Both the position numbers and the translations under genes were made by a program. Shown here piece by piece: positions 44,090 through 53,792 of a DNA stretch of 64,000 bases. Numbering within the stretch: the first letter of the stretch is position 1; each line of letters starts with the position of its first letter. The notes beneath the pieces were generated by a model. The model ran no database searches, was not told the DNA's origin, and worked only from the letters and a program-made list of their open reading frames with translations. Origin of the DNA: SHWB01 sp050246875 (GTDB lineage: Bacteria > Pseudomonadota > Alphaproteobacteria > UBA6615); the NCBI GenBank assembly GCA_050246875.1, contig JBFWVF010000008.1, forward strand, positions 1-64,000, written 5' to 3'.

Positions 44090-45978
44090 GACGGCCGCCC
44101 GCGCAGGGGCGGCGGCATCGCGGCGACGCCGGCGCCCGGCGCCTCGCGCGCCGGATCGCGGCGCAGCACCTCGATCATCACGTCGCGCGCGATCGGGGCC
44201 GCCACGGCGGAGCCGCCGCCGCCATGCTCGACCACCACGGCGCAGACATAGCGCGGCGCCACGACCGGCGCGAAAGCGACGAACAGGGCGTGATCGCGAT
44301 GGCGCCACGGCAGGTCGCTGTTCTTGCGCACGCCCGCCAGGCGCTCGGCGCGCGTGATGCGGCGGACCTGCGCCGTGCCGGTCTTGCCGCCCATCAGCTG
44401 GCCGCCGACATCGAGGTGCGCGGCGCGGGCCGTGCCGCGCGGCCCGTTGACGACGCCCGACATCGCCTCCGTCACCAGCGCCAGGTGACGCGGCGCGAGG
44501 CCGATCGGCGGCGCGTCGAACGCCTGGCGCGACACCAGAGTGCGCCCCTGCGCGTGATCGCGCGCCATGTGCGGCACGACGGCACGGCCGCCGTTGACGA
44601 TGCGGGCGGTCATCACCGCCAGTTGCAGCGGCGTGGTCAGGATGTATCCCTGGCCGATGCCGGCGACGAGGGTTTCACCGAGCGCCCAGCCGTGGCCGAA
44701 ATGCGCCAGCTTCCAGTTTCGCGTCGGAATGAGTCCGGCCCGCTCGCCCGGCAGGTCGATGCCGAGCTTGTGGCCGAGACCGAGCCGGCCGGCCATCGTC
44801 GCGATACGGTCGATGCCGACGCGTTTCGCCACCTCGTAGAAATAGACGTCGCACGATTCCGCGATGCCGCGGCCGAGGTCGACGCTGCCGTGGCCATGCT
44901 CGCGCCAGCAGTGGAACCTGCCGTCGCCCAGTTCGAGGAAGCCCGGACAGTAGAACTGCGTCTGCGCGTCGATCAGGCCGGCTTCGAGCGCCGCCAGCGC
45001 CACGACCATCTTGAAGGTCGAGCCGGGCGCGAATTCGCCCGCCACCGCCTTGTTGCGCAGGGGCGCACGTTCGTCGTCGGCCAGCGCCGACCATTCGGCG
45101 GGCGTCAGGCCCTGGACGAAGGCGTTGGGGTCGTAGGACGGCGTCGAGGCGAGCGCCAGGATCGACCCGGTCGCGGCCTCCATCACCACCACCGCGCCGG
45201 CTTCCTCGCCGAGCCGTGCCATCGCCGTGCGCTGCAACGCGGCGTCGAGCGTCAGCACCACGTCCTGCCCCGGCTCACCCTCGCGGCGGTCGAGCTCGCG
45301 GATGACGCGCCCGAGCGCGTTCACCTCGAGCTGGCTTGCCCCGGCGCGGCCGCGCAACGCGCCGTCGAACTGGCGCTCGATGCCGTTGCGGCCGATGCGG
45401 AAGCCCGGCAGTTCGAGCAGCGGATCGCCGTCCATGTCCTCCTGCGCCACGGCGGCGACGTATCCGAGGATGTGCGCCATCTGCGCGCCCGACGGATAGG
45501 CACGGCGCTCGCCGACCTCGATCGACACGCCCGGCAGGTCCGGCGCGTTGACCTCGACGCGCGCCACCTCGTCCCAGCTCAGGTACTCGCGCACCGTCAC
45601 CGGCACGAACTTCCGCTTGCGCCGTATCTCGCGCAGGATCCGCGCCTGCTCGTCCTCCGACAACGGGATCAGCCGCGCCAGTCGCAGCAGCGTGTCGGAT
45701 ACGTCGGGCGTGTTCTCCGCCGTCACGACGACGCGGTAGTTGCGCTGGTTGACCGCCAGCGGCACCCCGAAGCGGTCGAGGATGCGGCCACGCGAGGGCG
45801 CCAGCAGGCGCAGGTTGATGCGGTTCTCGTCGGCGAGCGTCTGGTACTTGCGCGATTCGATGACCTGGAGCTGGTACATCCGCGCGGCGAGGCCGCCGAG
45901 CAGCAGCAGCTGGCCGCCGGCCAGCAGCGCCGCGCGCCGCGTGAACAGGCGCTGGCGGTCGTTGTCGCGTCGCTGCAT
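44086..45978 (-). CDS. mrdA: Penicillin-binding protein 2, elongasome transpeptidase
   Basis: A 630-residue class B penicillin-binding protein with one membrane anchor (AALLAGGQLLLLGGLAARMY, residues about 15-34) and a pedestal domain (ENRINLRLLAPSRGRILDRF). The transpeptidase domain has SxxK in FAPGSTFKMV (Ser about 320), SxN-type in GIAESCDVYFYEVA (about 368; Ser-Cys-Asp, as usual for PBP2) and KTG in MGGKTGTAQVRRI (about 533). It cross-links peptidoglycan during cell elongation with RodA. It overlaps mreD by 1 nt (TGATG). A Pro/Arg-rich C-terminal tail follows the domain. Confidence 0.97.
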   Translation of the reverse strand: MQRRDNDRQRLFTRRAALLAGGQLLLLGGLAARMYQLQVIESRKYQTLADENRINLRLLAPSRGRILDRFGVPLAVNQRNYRVVVTAENTPDVSDTLLRLARLIPLSEDEQARILREIRRKRKFVPVTVREYLSWDEVARVEVNAPDLPGVSIEVGERRAYPSGAQMAHILGYVAAVAQEDMDGDPLLELPGFRIGRNGIERQFDGALRGRAGASQLEVNALGRVIRELDRREGEPGQDVVLTLDAALQRTAMARLGEEAGAVVVMEAATGSILALASTPSYDPNAFVQGLTPAEWSALADDERAPLRNKAVAGEFAPGSTFKMVVALAALEAGLIDAQTQFYCPGFLELGDGRFHCWREHGHGSVDLGRGIAESCDVYFYEVAKRVGIDRIATMAGRLGLGHKLGIDLPGERAGLIPTRNWKLAHFGHGWALGETLVAGIGQGYILTTPLQLAVMTARIVNGGRAVVPHMARDHAQGRTLVSRQAFDAPPIGLAPRHLALVTEAMSGVVNGPRGTARAAHLDVGGQLMGGKTGTAQVRRITRAERLAGVRKNSDLPWRHRDHALFVAFAPVVAPRYVCAVVVEHGGGGSAVAAPIARDVMIEVLRRDPAREAPGAGVAAMPPPLRGRPS

Positions 45979-46502
45979 CAGCGCCGTCCGGCGCCGACGA
46001 GCGCGCGCTGGATCCGCACCAGCGCGAAGGTCGCCAGCGGAAACGCGGCGATCGTCAGCAGCGTGGTCGTCAGCGTCGCCGCGGGCGCCAGCACCGCGCC
46101 GCGCAGCAGCGAGGCGATGATCCAGGTGCCCGTCTCGGCCGCCACGGCCACCAGCGCGAAGCCGCCCCAGAACAGCCAGAAAGGCCGGCCGGCGATGAAG
46201 CGGCGCTGGTCGAGCATGGCGGCGTGCACCAGCAGGTAGACCAGCGCGTGCACGCCGAACGGCAGCCCGGAAAGCGCGTCGACGACGAGGCCGAGCGCGA
46301 ACACCACCGTGCGCGGCAGCAGGTCCGGCCGCAGCACCACCCAGTAGTAGATCGCCATCAGGCCGAAGGCCGGCATCACGGTCGCGAGGCCGGCGACGGG
46401 AAGCGGCAGCATCGAGACCAGCACCAGCAGCAGGACGCTCGCCGCCGGCACGATCCCGCGCGAGACGCGCTCGACCTGGCTGACGATGTCGGCCGGATTC
46501 AT
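45978..46502 (-). CDS. mreD: Rod shape-determining protein MreD
   Basis: A 174-residue membrane protein with about five hydrophobic segments (AASVLLLVLVSMLPLPVAGL; FGLMAIYYWVVLRPDLLP; VFALGLVVDALSGLPFGVHA; FWLFWGGFALVAVAAETG). The central YYWVVLRPDLLP and GLVVDALSGLPFG motifs identify MreD, the S-component-like partner of MreC. It overlaps mreC (ATGA, 4 nt) and mrdA (1 nt), so the whole set is translationally coupled. Confidence 0.95.
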   Translation of the reverse strand: MNPADIVSQVERVSRGIVPAASVLLLVLVSMLPLPVAGLATVMPAFGLMAIYYWVVLRPDLLPRTVVFALGLVVDALSGLPFGVHALVYLLVHAAMLDQRRFIAGRPFWLFWGGFALVAVAAETGTWIIASLLRGAVLAPAATLTTTLLTIAAFPLATFALVRIQRALVGAGRR

Positions 46503-47401
46503 TTCGGCGGCGCGGCCGGCGTCGCCCCGCGCGCCGGCACACGCTCGGGCGGCGGCAATACGCCGTCGAGCCCGTAGTCGAGCACAAGGGCCTGGTCGAG
46601 GCGGGCGAAGTCCACCAGTGGCTCGACGCTGACGTGCCCGTCGCCTGCTTCCGTCACGCTGCCGACCACCAGCCCGCGCGGAAACAGGCCGCCGTCGCCG
46701 GAGGTCACGACCCGGTCGCCCGGCGACACCGGGGCGGTCGTCGGCAGGTAGAGCAACTTCGGCTGGCGCGAGTTGTCGCCGGCCAGCACCGCCCGGTCGC
46801 CGGTCGACAGCACGATGACCGGGATGCGCGAGTTGATGTCCGTCAGCAGCAGGACGCGCGCCGAGCGCTCGCCGACCGCGGCGACGCGGCCGACCAGTCC
46901 GCCCTGCGCCACCACCGCCTGGCCCCGGCGCAGGTACTCCCGCGCCCCGGCATTGACGAGCACGCTGTGGAAGAAGGCACCGCCGGCATCGGCGACCACG
47001 CGCGTCGAGATCATGTTCGGCGGGTTGTCGGGCACATGCGAGAGCTGCGCGCGCAGCGTCGCGTTCTCCAGCTCGAGCTGCCGCGCAAGGTCGACCCAGC
47101 GCGCCAGTTCGGCGTTTTCGCGCCGCAGGCGGGCGTTGTCGGCGTTGGTGAAGAAGAAGTTGTCGATCGCGTCGATCGCCTCGCCGGCCGACTGGGCCGG
47201 CCGCGACATGACGTCGAGCACGGGCACGAAGGCGTCGACGATGGCCAGCCGGGCCCGTTCGACCACCACCGTTTCCGCCTTCGACAGCAGCATCAGCGCG
47301 AAGGCGATGGCGACGAGGAGAAGGAAGGCGAAGCGCTGCGCCCAGACGCGAAGCGGGACCGCCAGACCAGCGATGCTGCGGTTCCCCCCTCGCGCTGCCA
47401 C
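46499..47401 (-). CDS. mreC: Rod shape-determining protein MreC
   Basis: A 300-residue protein with one N-terminal membrane helix (FAFLLLVAIAFALMLLSKAE), a coiled coil (NARLRRENAELARWVDLARQ) and the double beta-barrel MreC domain (VLVNAGAREYLRRGQAVVAQ, LLLTDINSRIPVIVLSTGDR, VVTSGDGGLFPRGLVVGSV). It works in the periplasm as a scaffold that activates PBP2-RodA. GTG 47401 follows GAGGGGGATGAG. It lies 44 bp after mreB. The C-terminal tail is Pro/Ala-rich. Confidence 0.95.
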   Translation of the reverse strand: MAARGGNRSIAGLAVPLRVWAQRFAFLLLVAIAFALMLLSKAETVVVERARLAIVDAFVPVLDVMSRPAQSAGEAIDAIDNFFFTNADNARLRRENAELARWVDLARQLELENATLRAQLSHVPDNPPNMISTRVVADAGGAFFHSVLVNAGAREYLRRGQAVVAQGGLVGRVAAVGERSARVLLLTDINSRIPVIVLSTGDRAVLAGDNSRQPKLLYLPTTAPVSPGDRVVTSGDGGLFPRGLVVGSVTEAGDGHVSVEPLVDFARLDQALVLDYGLDGVLPPPERVPARGATPAAPPK

Positions 47402-47445
47402 CTCATCCCCCTCGGGCCCGCGCCGGCGTCAGGCCGGTCGCCGGC

Positions 47446-48486
47446 TCAGTACATGCTGACCAGGACGTCCTTGAGCTTGCCGAACTCTTCCAGCGCCCTG
47501 CCGGTTCCGAGCGCCACGCAGGAGAGCGGGTCGTCGGCGATCGACACCGGCAGGCCGGTGGCGTGACGCAGGACGTAATCGAGGTTGCCGAGCAGCGCGC
47601 CGCCGCCGGTCAGCACGATGCCCTTGTCGACGATGTCGGCCGCGAGTTCTGGCGCGGTGTGCTCCAGCGCCACCTTGACGGCGTCGATGATGGCGCTGAT
47701 CGGCTCGGCGAGGCTCTCGGCGATCTGCCGCTCGGAGATGATCAGTTCCTTGGGCACGCCGTTCATCAGGTCGCGGCCCTTGATCTCCATGGTGCGGCCC
47801 TCGCCGTCCTCGGGCGGACAGGCCGAGCCGATCTGGTGCTTGATGCGCTCGGCCGAGGATTCGCCGACCAGCAGGTTATGGTTGCGGCGGATGTAGCCGA
47901 TGATGGCCTCGTCCATCTTGTCGCCGCCGACGCGCACCGAGCGCGAGTAGACGATGCCGCCGAGCGACAGCACGGCGACCTCGGTGGTGCCGCCGCCGAT
48001 GTCGACGACCATCGAGCCGGTCGGCTCGGTCACCGGCAGGCCGGCGCCGATCGCCGCCGCCATCGGCTCCTCGATCAGCCAGACGCGGCGCGCGCCGGCG
48101 CTCTCGGCCGATTCCTGGATGGCGCGGCGCTCCACGGCCGTCGACCCCGACGGCACGCAGACGACGACCTGCGGCGAGGCGAAGCTGCGGCGGTTGTGGA
48201 CCTTGCGGATGAACTCCTTGATCATCTCCTCGGCGACTTCGAAGTCGGCGATGACGCCGTCGCGCAGGGGGCGGATGGCCTGGATGTTGCCGGGCGTGCG
48301 GCCGAGCATCTGCTTGGCCTCGTTGCCGACGGCCAGCACCTTCTTCTTGCCCTTGGTCTCGGCGATGGCGACGACCGACGGCTCGTTGAGCACGATGCCG
48401 CGGCCCTTGACGTAGACCAGCGTGTTGGCCGTGCCGAGGTCGATGGCCATATCGGCCGAGAGCAGGCCCATCAGTCGCGAGAACAT
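47446..48486 (-). CDS. mreB: Rod shape-determining protein MreB (bacterial actin)
   Basis: A 346-residue actin homologue. Phosphate and nucleotide motifs are MAIDLGTANTLVYVKGRGIV (residues about 13-32), VVDIGGGTTEVAVLSLGGIV (about 165) and GIVLTGGGALLGNLDYVL (about 290). The membrane-binding start MFSRLMGLLSADMAID is typical, which supports ATG 48486 over the longer frame. MreB filaments orient the elongation machinery. It is first in the operon, 135 bp downstream of leuA on the same strand, with a strong hairpin between them. Confidence 0.98.
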   Translation of the reverse strand: MFSRLMGLLSADMAIDLGTANTLVYVKGRGIVLNEPSVVAIAETKGKKKVLAVGNEAKQMLGRTPGNIQAIRPLRDGVIADFEVAEEMIKEFIRKVHNRRSFASPQVVVCVPSGSTAVERRAIQESAESAGARRVWLIEEPMAAAIGAGLPVTEPTGSMVVDIGGGTTEVAVLSLGGIVYSRSVRVGGDKMDEAIIGYIRRNHNLLVGESSAERIKHQIGSACPPEDGEGRTMEIKGRDLMNGVPKELIISERQIAESLAEPISAIIDAVKVALEHTAPELAADIVDKGIVLTGGGALLGNLDYVLRHATGLPVSIADDPLSCVALGTGRALEEFGKLKDVLVSMY

Positions 48487-48542
48487 GGTTGCACGCCGTC
48501 CCTGTCGCTTTGCCCCGGCGACCACGCGATGTGGCCGCGGCA

Positions 48543-48568
48543 CCGTCGGCGCCTGCCGGCGCCGACGG
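48543..48568. terminator. Strong 11-bp hairpin between leuA and mreB
   Basis: CCGTCGGCGCC at 48543-48553 pairs perfectly with GGCGCCGACGG at 48558-48568 around a TGCC loop. It lies 54 nt past the leuA stop and 57 nt before mreB on the minus strand, so it could end the leuA transcript or insulate mreB. No T-run follows on either strand; intrinsic termination is therefore uncertain. Confidence 0.5.
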
Positions 48569-48621
48569 CGTTACCCAGTGGCGTGCGCGGGTCCGTCCCC
48601 CCGGGGGAACCGCGCGGCCGC

Positions 48622-50217
<1,596 letters not shown>

Positions 50218-50248
50218 GTCGTGGGGTCCTTTCGCGGAATCTCTGCTC

Positions 50249-50320
50249 TCAGGTGCTGTCGGTCACCCCCTGAACATCCCTGCCTCGCAAATCGAGGAAC
50301 ACGGACGCTCAGGGGCACCT
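50249..50320 (-). promoter_or_regulatory. Candidate leuA attenuator: mutually exclusive stem-loops
   Basis: On the minus strand three elements can pair in two ways. A (50309-50320, AGGTGCCCCTGA, which contains the leader-peptide stop) pairs through CCCCTGA with B (50264-50273, TCAGGGGGTG). B can instead pair with C (50249-50256, CACCTGA) with a 3-nt G bulge. A small hairpin CCTCG/CGAGG (50283-50297) lies between A and B. This A:B versus B:C choice is the logic of attenuation. No U-run follows B:C, so termination might rely on another mechanism. Confidence 0.4.
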
Positions 50321-50473
50321 AAGTCGCAGGGCCGCACCCCGGGCGGCGGCACGCAGCGCCCGCAGGAGCGACAGCGGCAGCACGCCACCGTCCCGGCGCG
50401 CGGCGCGCGTCGGGCTGGATGTCGTCGCTGCGGTCGTCCGGCGGATCACCACACCATCCTCGCTTCGGGTCAT
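50309..50473 (-). CDS. Candidate leader peptide upstream of leuA
   Basis: A 54-codon frame ending 91 bp before leuA. It reads MTRSEDGVVIRRTTAATTSS and then, near the end, VLPLSLLRALRAAARGAAL and RLRCP. It carries Val, Ile and Thr at the front and eight Leu codons in the last 25, ending inside the first pairing element of the putative attenuator. This composition is what a branched-chain amino acid leader needs. The ribosome binding site is weak and the Arg/Ala content is also that of noise in GC-rich DNA, so this is a hypothesis. Confidence 0.4.
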   Translation of the reverse strand: MTRSEDGVVIRRTTAATTSSPTRAARRDGGVLPLSLLRALRAAARGAALRLRCP

Positions 50474-50658
50474 GGCGCTTTCATGGCGCGAACGCCAGCT
50501 TCGGCAACCATGGTTAACAACCCCTTGAGCCCGCCCGGCACAAAACCTGGCACCGCTGGCGAACCTTCCCTGATTTAAGGGATTTACAGGGTGTTCCGCA
50601 ACGCCTTTCACAGCGATTGCCGGCATTTCGCTCGCGCCGCCGCCGCCTGCCGTCCGGC

Positions 50659-51642
50659 TCAGCGGCCGAGCCAGCCCCGCAGCCACTCAATGAATACGGG
50701 AATACCTTCGTCGATCGTCGTCCGCGGCACGAACCCCAGGTCGGCCGTCGAGGACTCGATTTCGGCGTAGGTCGCCTGCACATCCCCCGGTTGCATGGGC
50801 AGGAGGTCGAGCACGGCCTTGCGGCCGATGGCCTCCTCGATCAGGGCGATGAAGCGCAGCAGTTCCTCGGAGCGGTGGTTGCCGAGGTTGTAGAGGCGGT
50901 GCGGCGCTTCCGCGCCGTTGGGTGCCGGGGGGCGGTCGAGGGCCGCCACCACGCCGGCGACGATGTCGGCGATCCAGGTGAAGTCGCGCCGCATGTCGCC
51001 CCGGTTGAAGACCGGGATGGGCTCGCCGGCGAGGATGCGCTCGGCAAAGATCCAGGCCGACATGTCGGGCCGTCCCCAAGGCCCGTAGACCGTGAAGAAG
51101 CGCAGCCCCGTCGACGCCACCCCGTACATGTGGGCGTAGGCGTGGCTCATCAGCTCGTCGGCCTTCTTGGTCGCGGCGTAGAGCGACACCGGCCGGTCGA
51201 CCGGATCGTCCACCGAGAACGGCAGCTTGGTGTTGCCGCCGTAGACGGAGGACGAGGAGGCGTAGACCAGATGGCGCAGCCTTGGCCCCAGCGCGCGCGC
51301 CGCCTCGATGACATTGGCGTGGCCGACGAGATTGGCCGTGACGTAGGCGCCGGGATTCTCGATCGAGTAGCGCACGCCGGCCTGGGCGGCGAGATGGACG
51401 ATGCGGTCGACCCCGCCGTCGGCGGCGATCACGGCGTCCAGCGCACCCGGCTGGGCGATATCGGAGCGGACGAAGCTGAAACCCTTGCGACCCTGTAGAC
51501 GGGCCAACCGGGCTTCCTTCAGGCGGACGTCGTAGTAGGCATTGAGATTGTCGACGCCGAGCACGGCCTCGCCGCGGCCGAGCAGGGCCTCGGCCACGTG
51601 CATGCCGATGAATCCGGCCGCCCCGGTCAACAGAACCGTCAA
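50659..51642 (-). CDS. NAD-dependent epimerase, UDP-glucuronate 4-epimerase type
   Basis: A 327-residue extended SDR. It has the NAD loop VLLTGAAGFIGMHVAEALL at the N-terminus, then GVDNLNAYYDVRLKEARLA, LAAQAGVRYSIENPGAYVTA, the catalytic Ser/Thr in YASSSSVYGGNTKLPF and Tyr/Lys in SLYAATKKADELMSHAY (about residue 148), and FTVYGPWGRPDMSAWIFA. This text is that of UDP-glucuronate 4-epimerases (CapI/LpsL), which supply galacturonate for surface polysaccharide. The start is a TTG at 51642: GGAGG lies 6 nt upstream and the Rossmann loop begins at once, and no ATG or GTG fits. The next upstream gene, on the same strand, is an SDR. Confidence 0.92.
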   Translation of the reverse strand: MTVLLTGAAGFIGMHVAEALLGRGEAVLGVDNLNAYYDVRLKEARLARLQGRKGFSFVRSDIAQPGALDAVIAADGGVDRIVHLAAQAGVRYSIENPGAYVTANLVGHANVIEAARALGPRLRHLVYASSSSVYGGNTKLPFSVDDPVDRPVSLYAATKKADELMSHAYAHMYGVASTGLRFFTVYGPWGRPDMSAWIFAERILAGEPIPVFNRGDMRRDFTWIADIVAGVVAALDRPPAPNGAEAPHRLYNLGNHRSEELLRFIALIEEAIGRKAVLDLLPMQPGDVQATYAEIESSTADLGFVPRTTIDEGIPVFIEWLRGWLGR

Positions 51643-51725
51643 CGATGCCTCCGACCGCGCGACCGCGCCGGGTGCCGGTATAGCGGCAGGCCCGGCCTTG
51701 GGGAAGCCGCTCGCCGCGACCGCCG

Positions 51726-52526
51726 TCAGAGGCGGCCGCCGGCACTCTCCTTCACGCGCAGCAGGACGCGGCGGTAGAGGCCGCTGGCGCTGAAGCCGCC
51801 GTCGACGGGCAGGTCGATGCCGGTGACGAAGCTCGCCTCGTCGCTGGCGAGGAACAGCACGACGGTGGCGATCTCGTCGGCGCTCGCCGCCCGCTCCAGC
51901 GGCGTCGCCCAGGCCATCGCCTCGAGAAAATCGTCCGAGCCCGCGACCATCGGCGTCTCGACGATGCCGGGATGCACCGCGTTGACACGGATGCCCCACG
52001 GCGCGAACTCGTTGGCGGCGCTCTTGGTCAGGCCGCGCACGCCCCATTTGGTGACGCTGTAGGCGGTGGCGAAGTGGCCGTTCATGCCGGCGGTCGAGCC
52101 GGTATTGACGATGGCGCCGCCGCCCGCGGCCTTCATCGCCGGGGCGACCGCCTTGATGCCGAGCCACGGTCCGGTGAGGTTGACGTCGAGCAGGCGCTGC
52201 CAGTCGGCAAGCTTGGTCGTCTCCAGCGTCACGCCGCGCAGCGACACGCCGGCGTTGTTGACCAGGATGTGCAGCCCGCCATGCGCCGCCACGACAGCGT
52301 CGACGGTGGCCTTCCATTCGGCCTCGCTGCCGACGTCGAGGTGGCGGTACTCGGCCTTGCCGCCGGCGTCGCGGATCGCCTTCGCCATCGCCTCGCCGGC
52401 CGCGTCCTGCACGTCGCAGAGTACGACCCGCGCGCCCTCGCCCGCGAACAGGCGCGCCTCCGCGGCGCCCTGGCCGCTGCTCGCCCCGGTGATCAGCGCC
52501 GTCTTGCCGGCCAGTCTTCCACTCAT
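51726..52526 (-). CDS. SDR family oxidoreductase
   Basis: A 266-residue classical short-chain dehydrogenase with cofactor loop ALITGASSGQGAAEARLFAG, VLCDVQDAAG (Asp in the position that selects NAD(H)), LVNNAGVSLRGVTLE, Ser in IVNTGSTAGMNGHFATAYSV, and Tyr/Lys in AYSVTKWGVRGLTK (about residue 153). VHPGIVETPM and VTGIDLPVDGGFSASG close the fold. It resembles 3-alpha/20-beta-hydroxysteroid and cyclohexanol dehydrogenases, but the substrate cannot be told. It is divergent from the amidohydrolase gene (178 bp). Confidence 0.9.
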   Translation of the reverse strand: MSGRLAGKTALITGASSGQGAAEARLFAGEGARVVLCDVQDAAGEAMAKAIRDAGGKAEYRHLDVGSEAEWKATVDAVVAAHGGLHILVNNAGVSLRGVTLETTKLADWQRLLDVNLTGPWLGIKAVAPAMKAAGGGAIVNTGSTAGMNGHFATAYSVTKWGVRGLTKSAANEFAPWGIRVNAVHPGIVETPMVAGSDDFLEAMAWATPLERAASADEIATVVLFLASDEASFVTGIDLPVDGGFSASGLYRRVLLRVKESAGGRL

Positions 52527-52704
52527 GTCGTGTCCGCTCCCTGAAATGCGGCCGGATGGTTGCCCGCCGACGGCAAAAAGGAAAGGCCCGGCCCACCGCC
52601 GTTTCGGCTGGTGGGCTGGCGGCCATGTCGGGCTCGTTTGCGCCGCCGGATCACGCTAACGTCCCACCGGAAACCGACAACCGCAGACACGGGACGCAAC
52701 GCCG

Positions 52705-53523
52705 ATGCTGATCGTCGATTCGCAGGTACATATCTGGGTCAACACGAAGCTGACGCCCATCCACCGCCAGGTCGAAACCTACTCCAAGGACGACCTGCTG
52801 GCGGAGATGAAGACGGCCGGCGTCGATGCCGTGCTGCTGCACCCGCCGGGGACGGTGCCGAACGGCAACGAGCTGGCGATGGAGGCCGCCAAGGCCCACC
52901 CGGACAAGTTCGCGCTGCTCGGCTGGGTGCCGCCGGACACGCCGGCGGAGAGCCGCAAGCTGCTCGACGAGCGCCTGAAGCACCCCGGCTTCCTCGGCCT
53001 GCGCTACATCTTCATCCTGCCGGGCCGCGAGACCTGGCCGACCGACGGCACGATGGACTGGATCTACAAGGAGTGCGAGGACAGGGGCATTCCCCTCGGC
53101 CTGCTCGCCTTCTCCTTCCTGCCGCACCTCGCGAAGGTGGCCGAGCGCCATCCCCGCCTGAAGCTGCTGGTCGACCACCTCGGCGTCTCGCCGATGGAGA
53201 AGGACGACAAGGCCTTCGCCACCCTCCCCGACCTGCTCAAGCTGGCGAAATACCCGAATGTCGGCGTCAAGCTGTCGGGCGCGCCGGTGCATTCGAGCGA
53301 CCCGTACCCGTACCGCAACATCCACGACAAGATTAAGGCGATCTTCGACGCCTTCGGGCCCGACCGGTGCTTCTGGGGCACCGACCTCAGCCGCATGCCC
53401 TGCACCTATCGCCAGTGCGTGACGATGTTCACCGAGGAACTGCCGTGGCTCAAGGGCCGCGACCTCGAGAAGGTCATGGGCGAGTCGCTGTGCAAGTGGG
53501 TCGGCTGGAACCTGAAGAAGTAG
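52705..53523 (+). CDS. Amidohydrolase family protein (PF04909 type)
   Basis: A 272-residue TIM-barrel metal-dependent hydrolase of the amidohydrolase-2 group. It opens IVDSQVHIWVNTKLTPIHRQ: the first metal motif is x-V-H rather than the canonical H-x-H. Then come LLVDHLGVSPMEKDD (about residue 155) and the catalytic Asp in FWGTDLSRMPCTYRQ (about 222). Relatives decarboxylate or hydrolyse lactones and aromatic acids (for example 2-pyrone-4,6-dicarboxylate lactonase or ACMSD). The reduced metal motif suggests a single metal or none. The gene is alone on its strand. Confidence 0.88.
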   Translation: MLIVDSQVHIWVNTKLTPIHRQVETYSKDDLLAEMKTAGVDAVLLHPPGTVPNGNELAMEAAKAHPDKFALLGWVPPDTPAESRKLLDERLKHPGFLGLRYIFILPGRETWPTDGTMDWIYKECEDRGIPLGLLAFSFLPHLAKVAERHPRLKLLVDHLGVSPMEKDDKAFATLPDLLKLAKYPNVGVKLSGAPVHSSDPYPYRNIHDKIKAIFDAFGPDRCFWGTDLSRMPCTYRQCVTMFTEELPWLKGRDLEKVMGESLCKWVGWNLKK

Positions 53524-53659
53524 CGGCGTGACGGCCGCCTTCGCCCGCGTGGCGAGGGCGGCCGCGGTCCGGCGCCGCCGACTCGTGGCGCTCCCGTCGG
53601 GTCACGCCCGTTCGCACCGCCGGCCCGCCACGCAACGATCGTGCGCGTGCCCTCGTCGG

Positions 53660-53680
53660 TTGCGGACTTAATTGCGGACT
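53660..53680 (+). repeat. 9-bp direct repeat upstream of the second indolepyruvate oxidoreductase
   Basis: TTGCGGACT occurs at 53660-53668 and 53672-53680, 12 bp apart, in the otherwise featureless 269-bp gap before the oxidoreductase gene. The repeats start 133 bp before its ATG and could be a tandem operator or part of a promoter (TTGCGG resembles a -35 box). The function is unknown. Confidence 0.4.
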
Positions 53681-53792
53681 GCGGGGAGCCACCGGGCGGC
53701 AATGGACAGCCACGCGGCCGGGCCTTAGCTTTTTCCCATAGTTCCGGTCGGCTGGCGTCGGACCGGATAGAAGCGTCGCCGGGAGGATGGAA

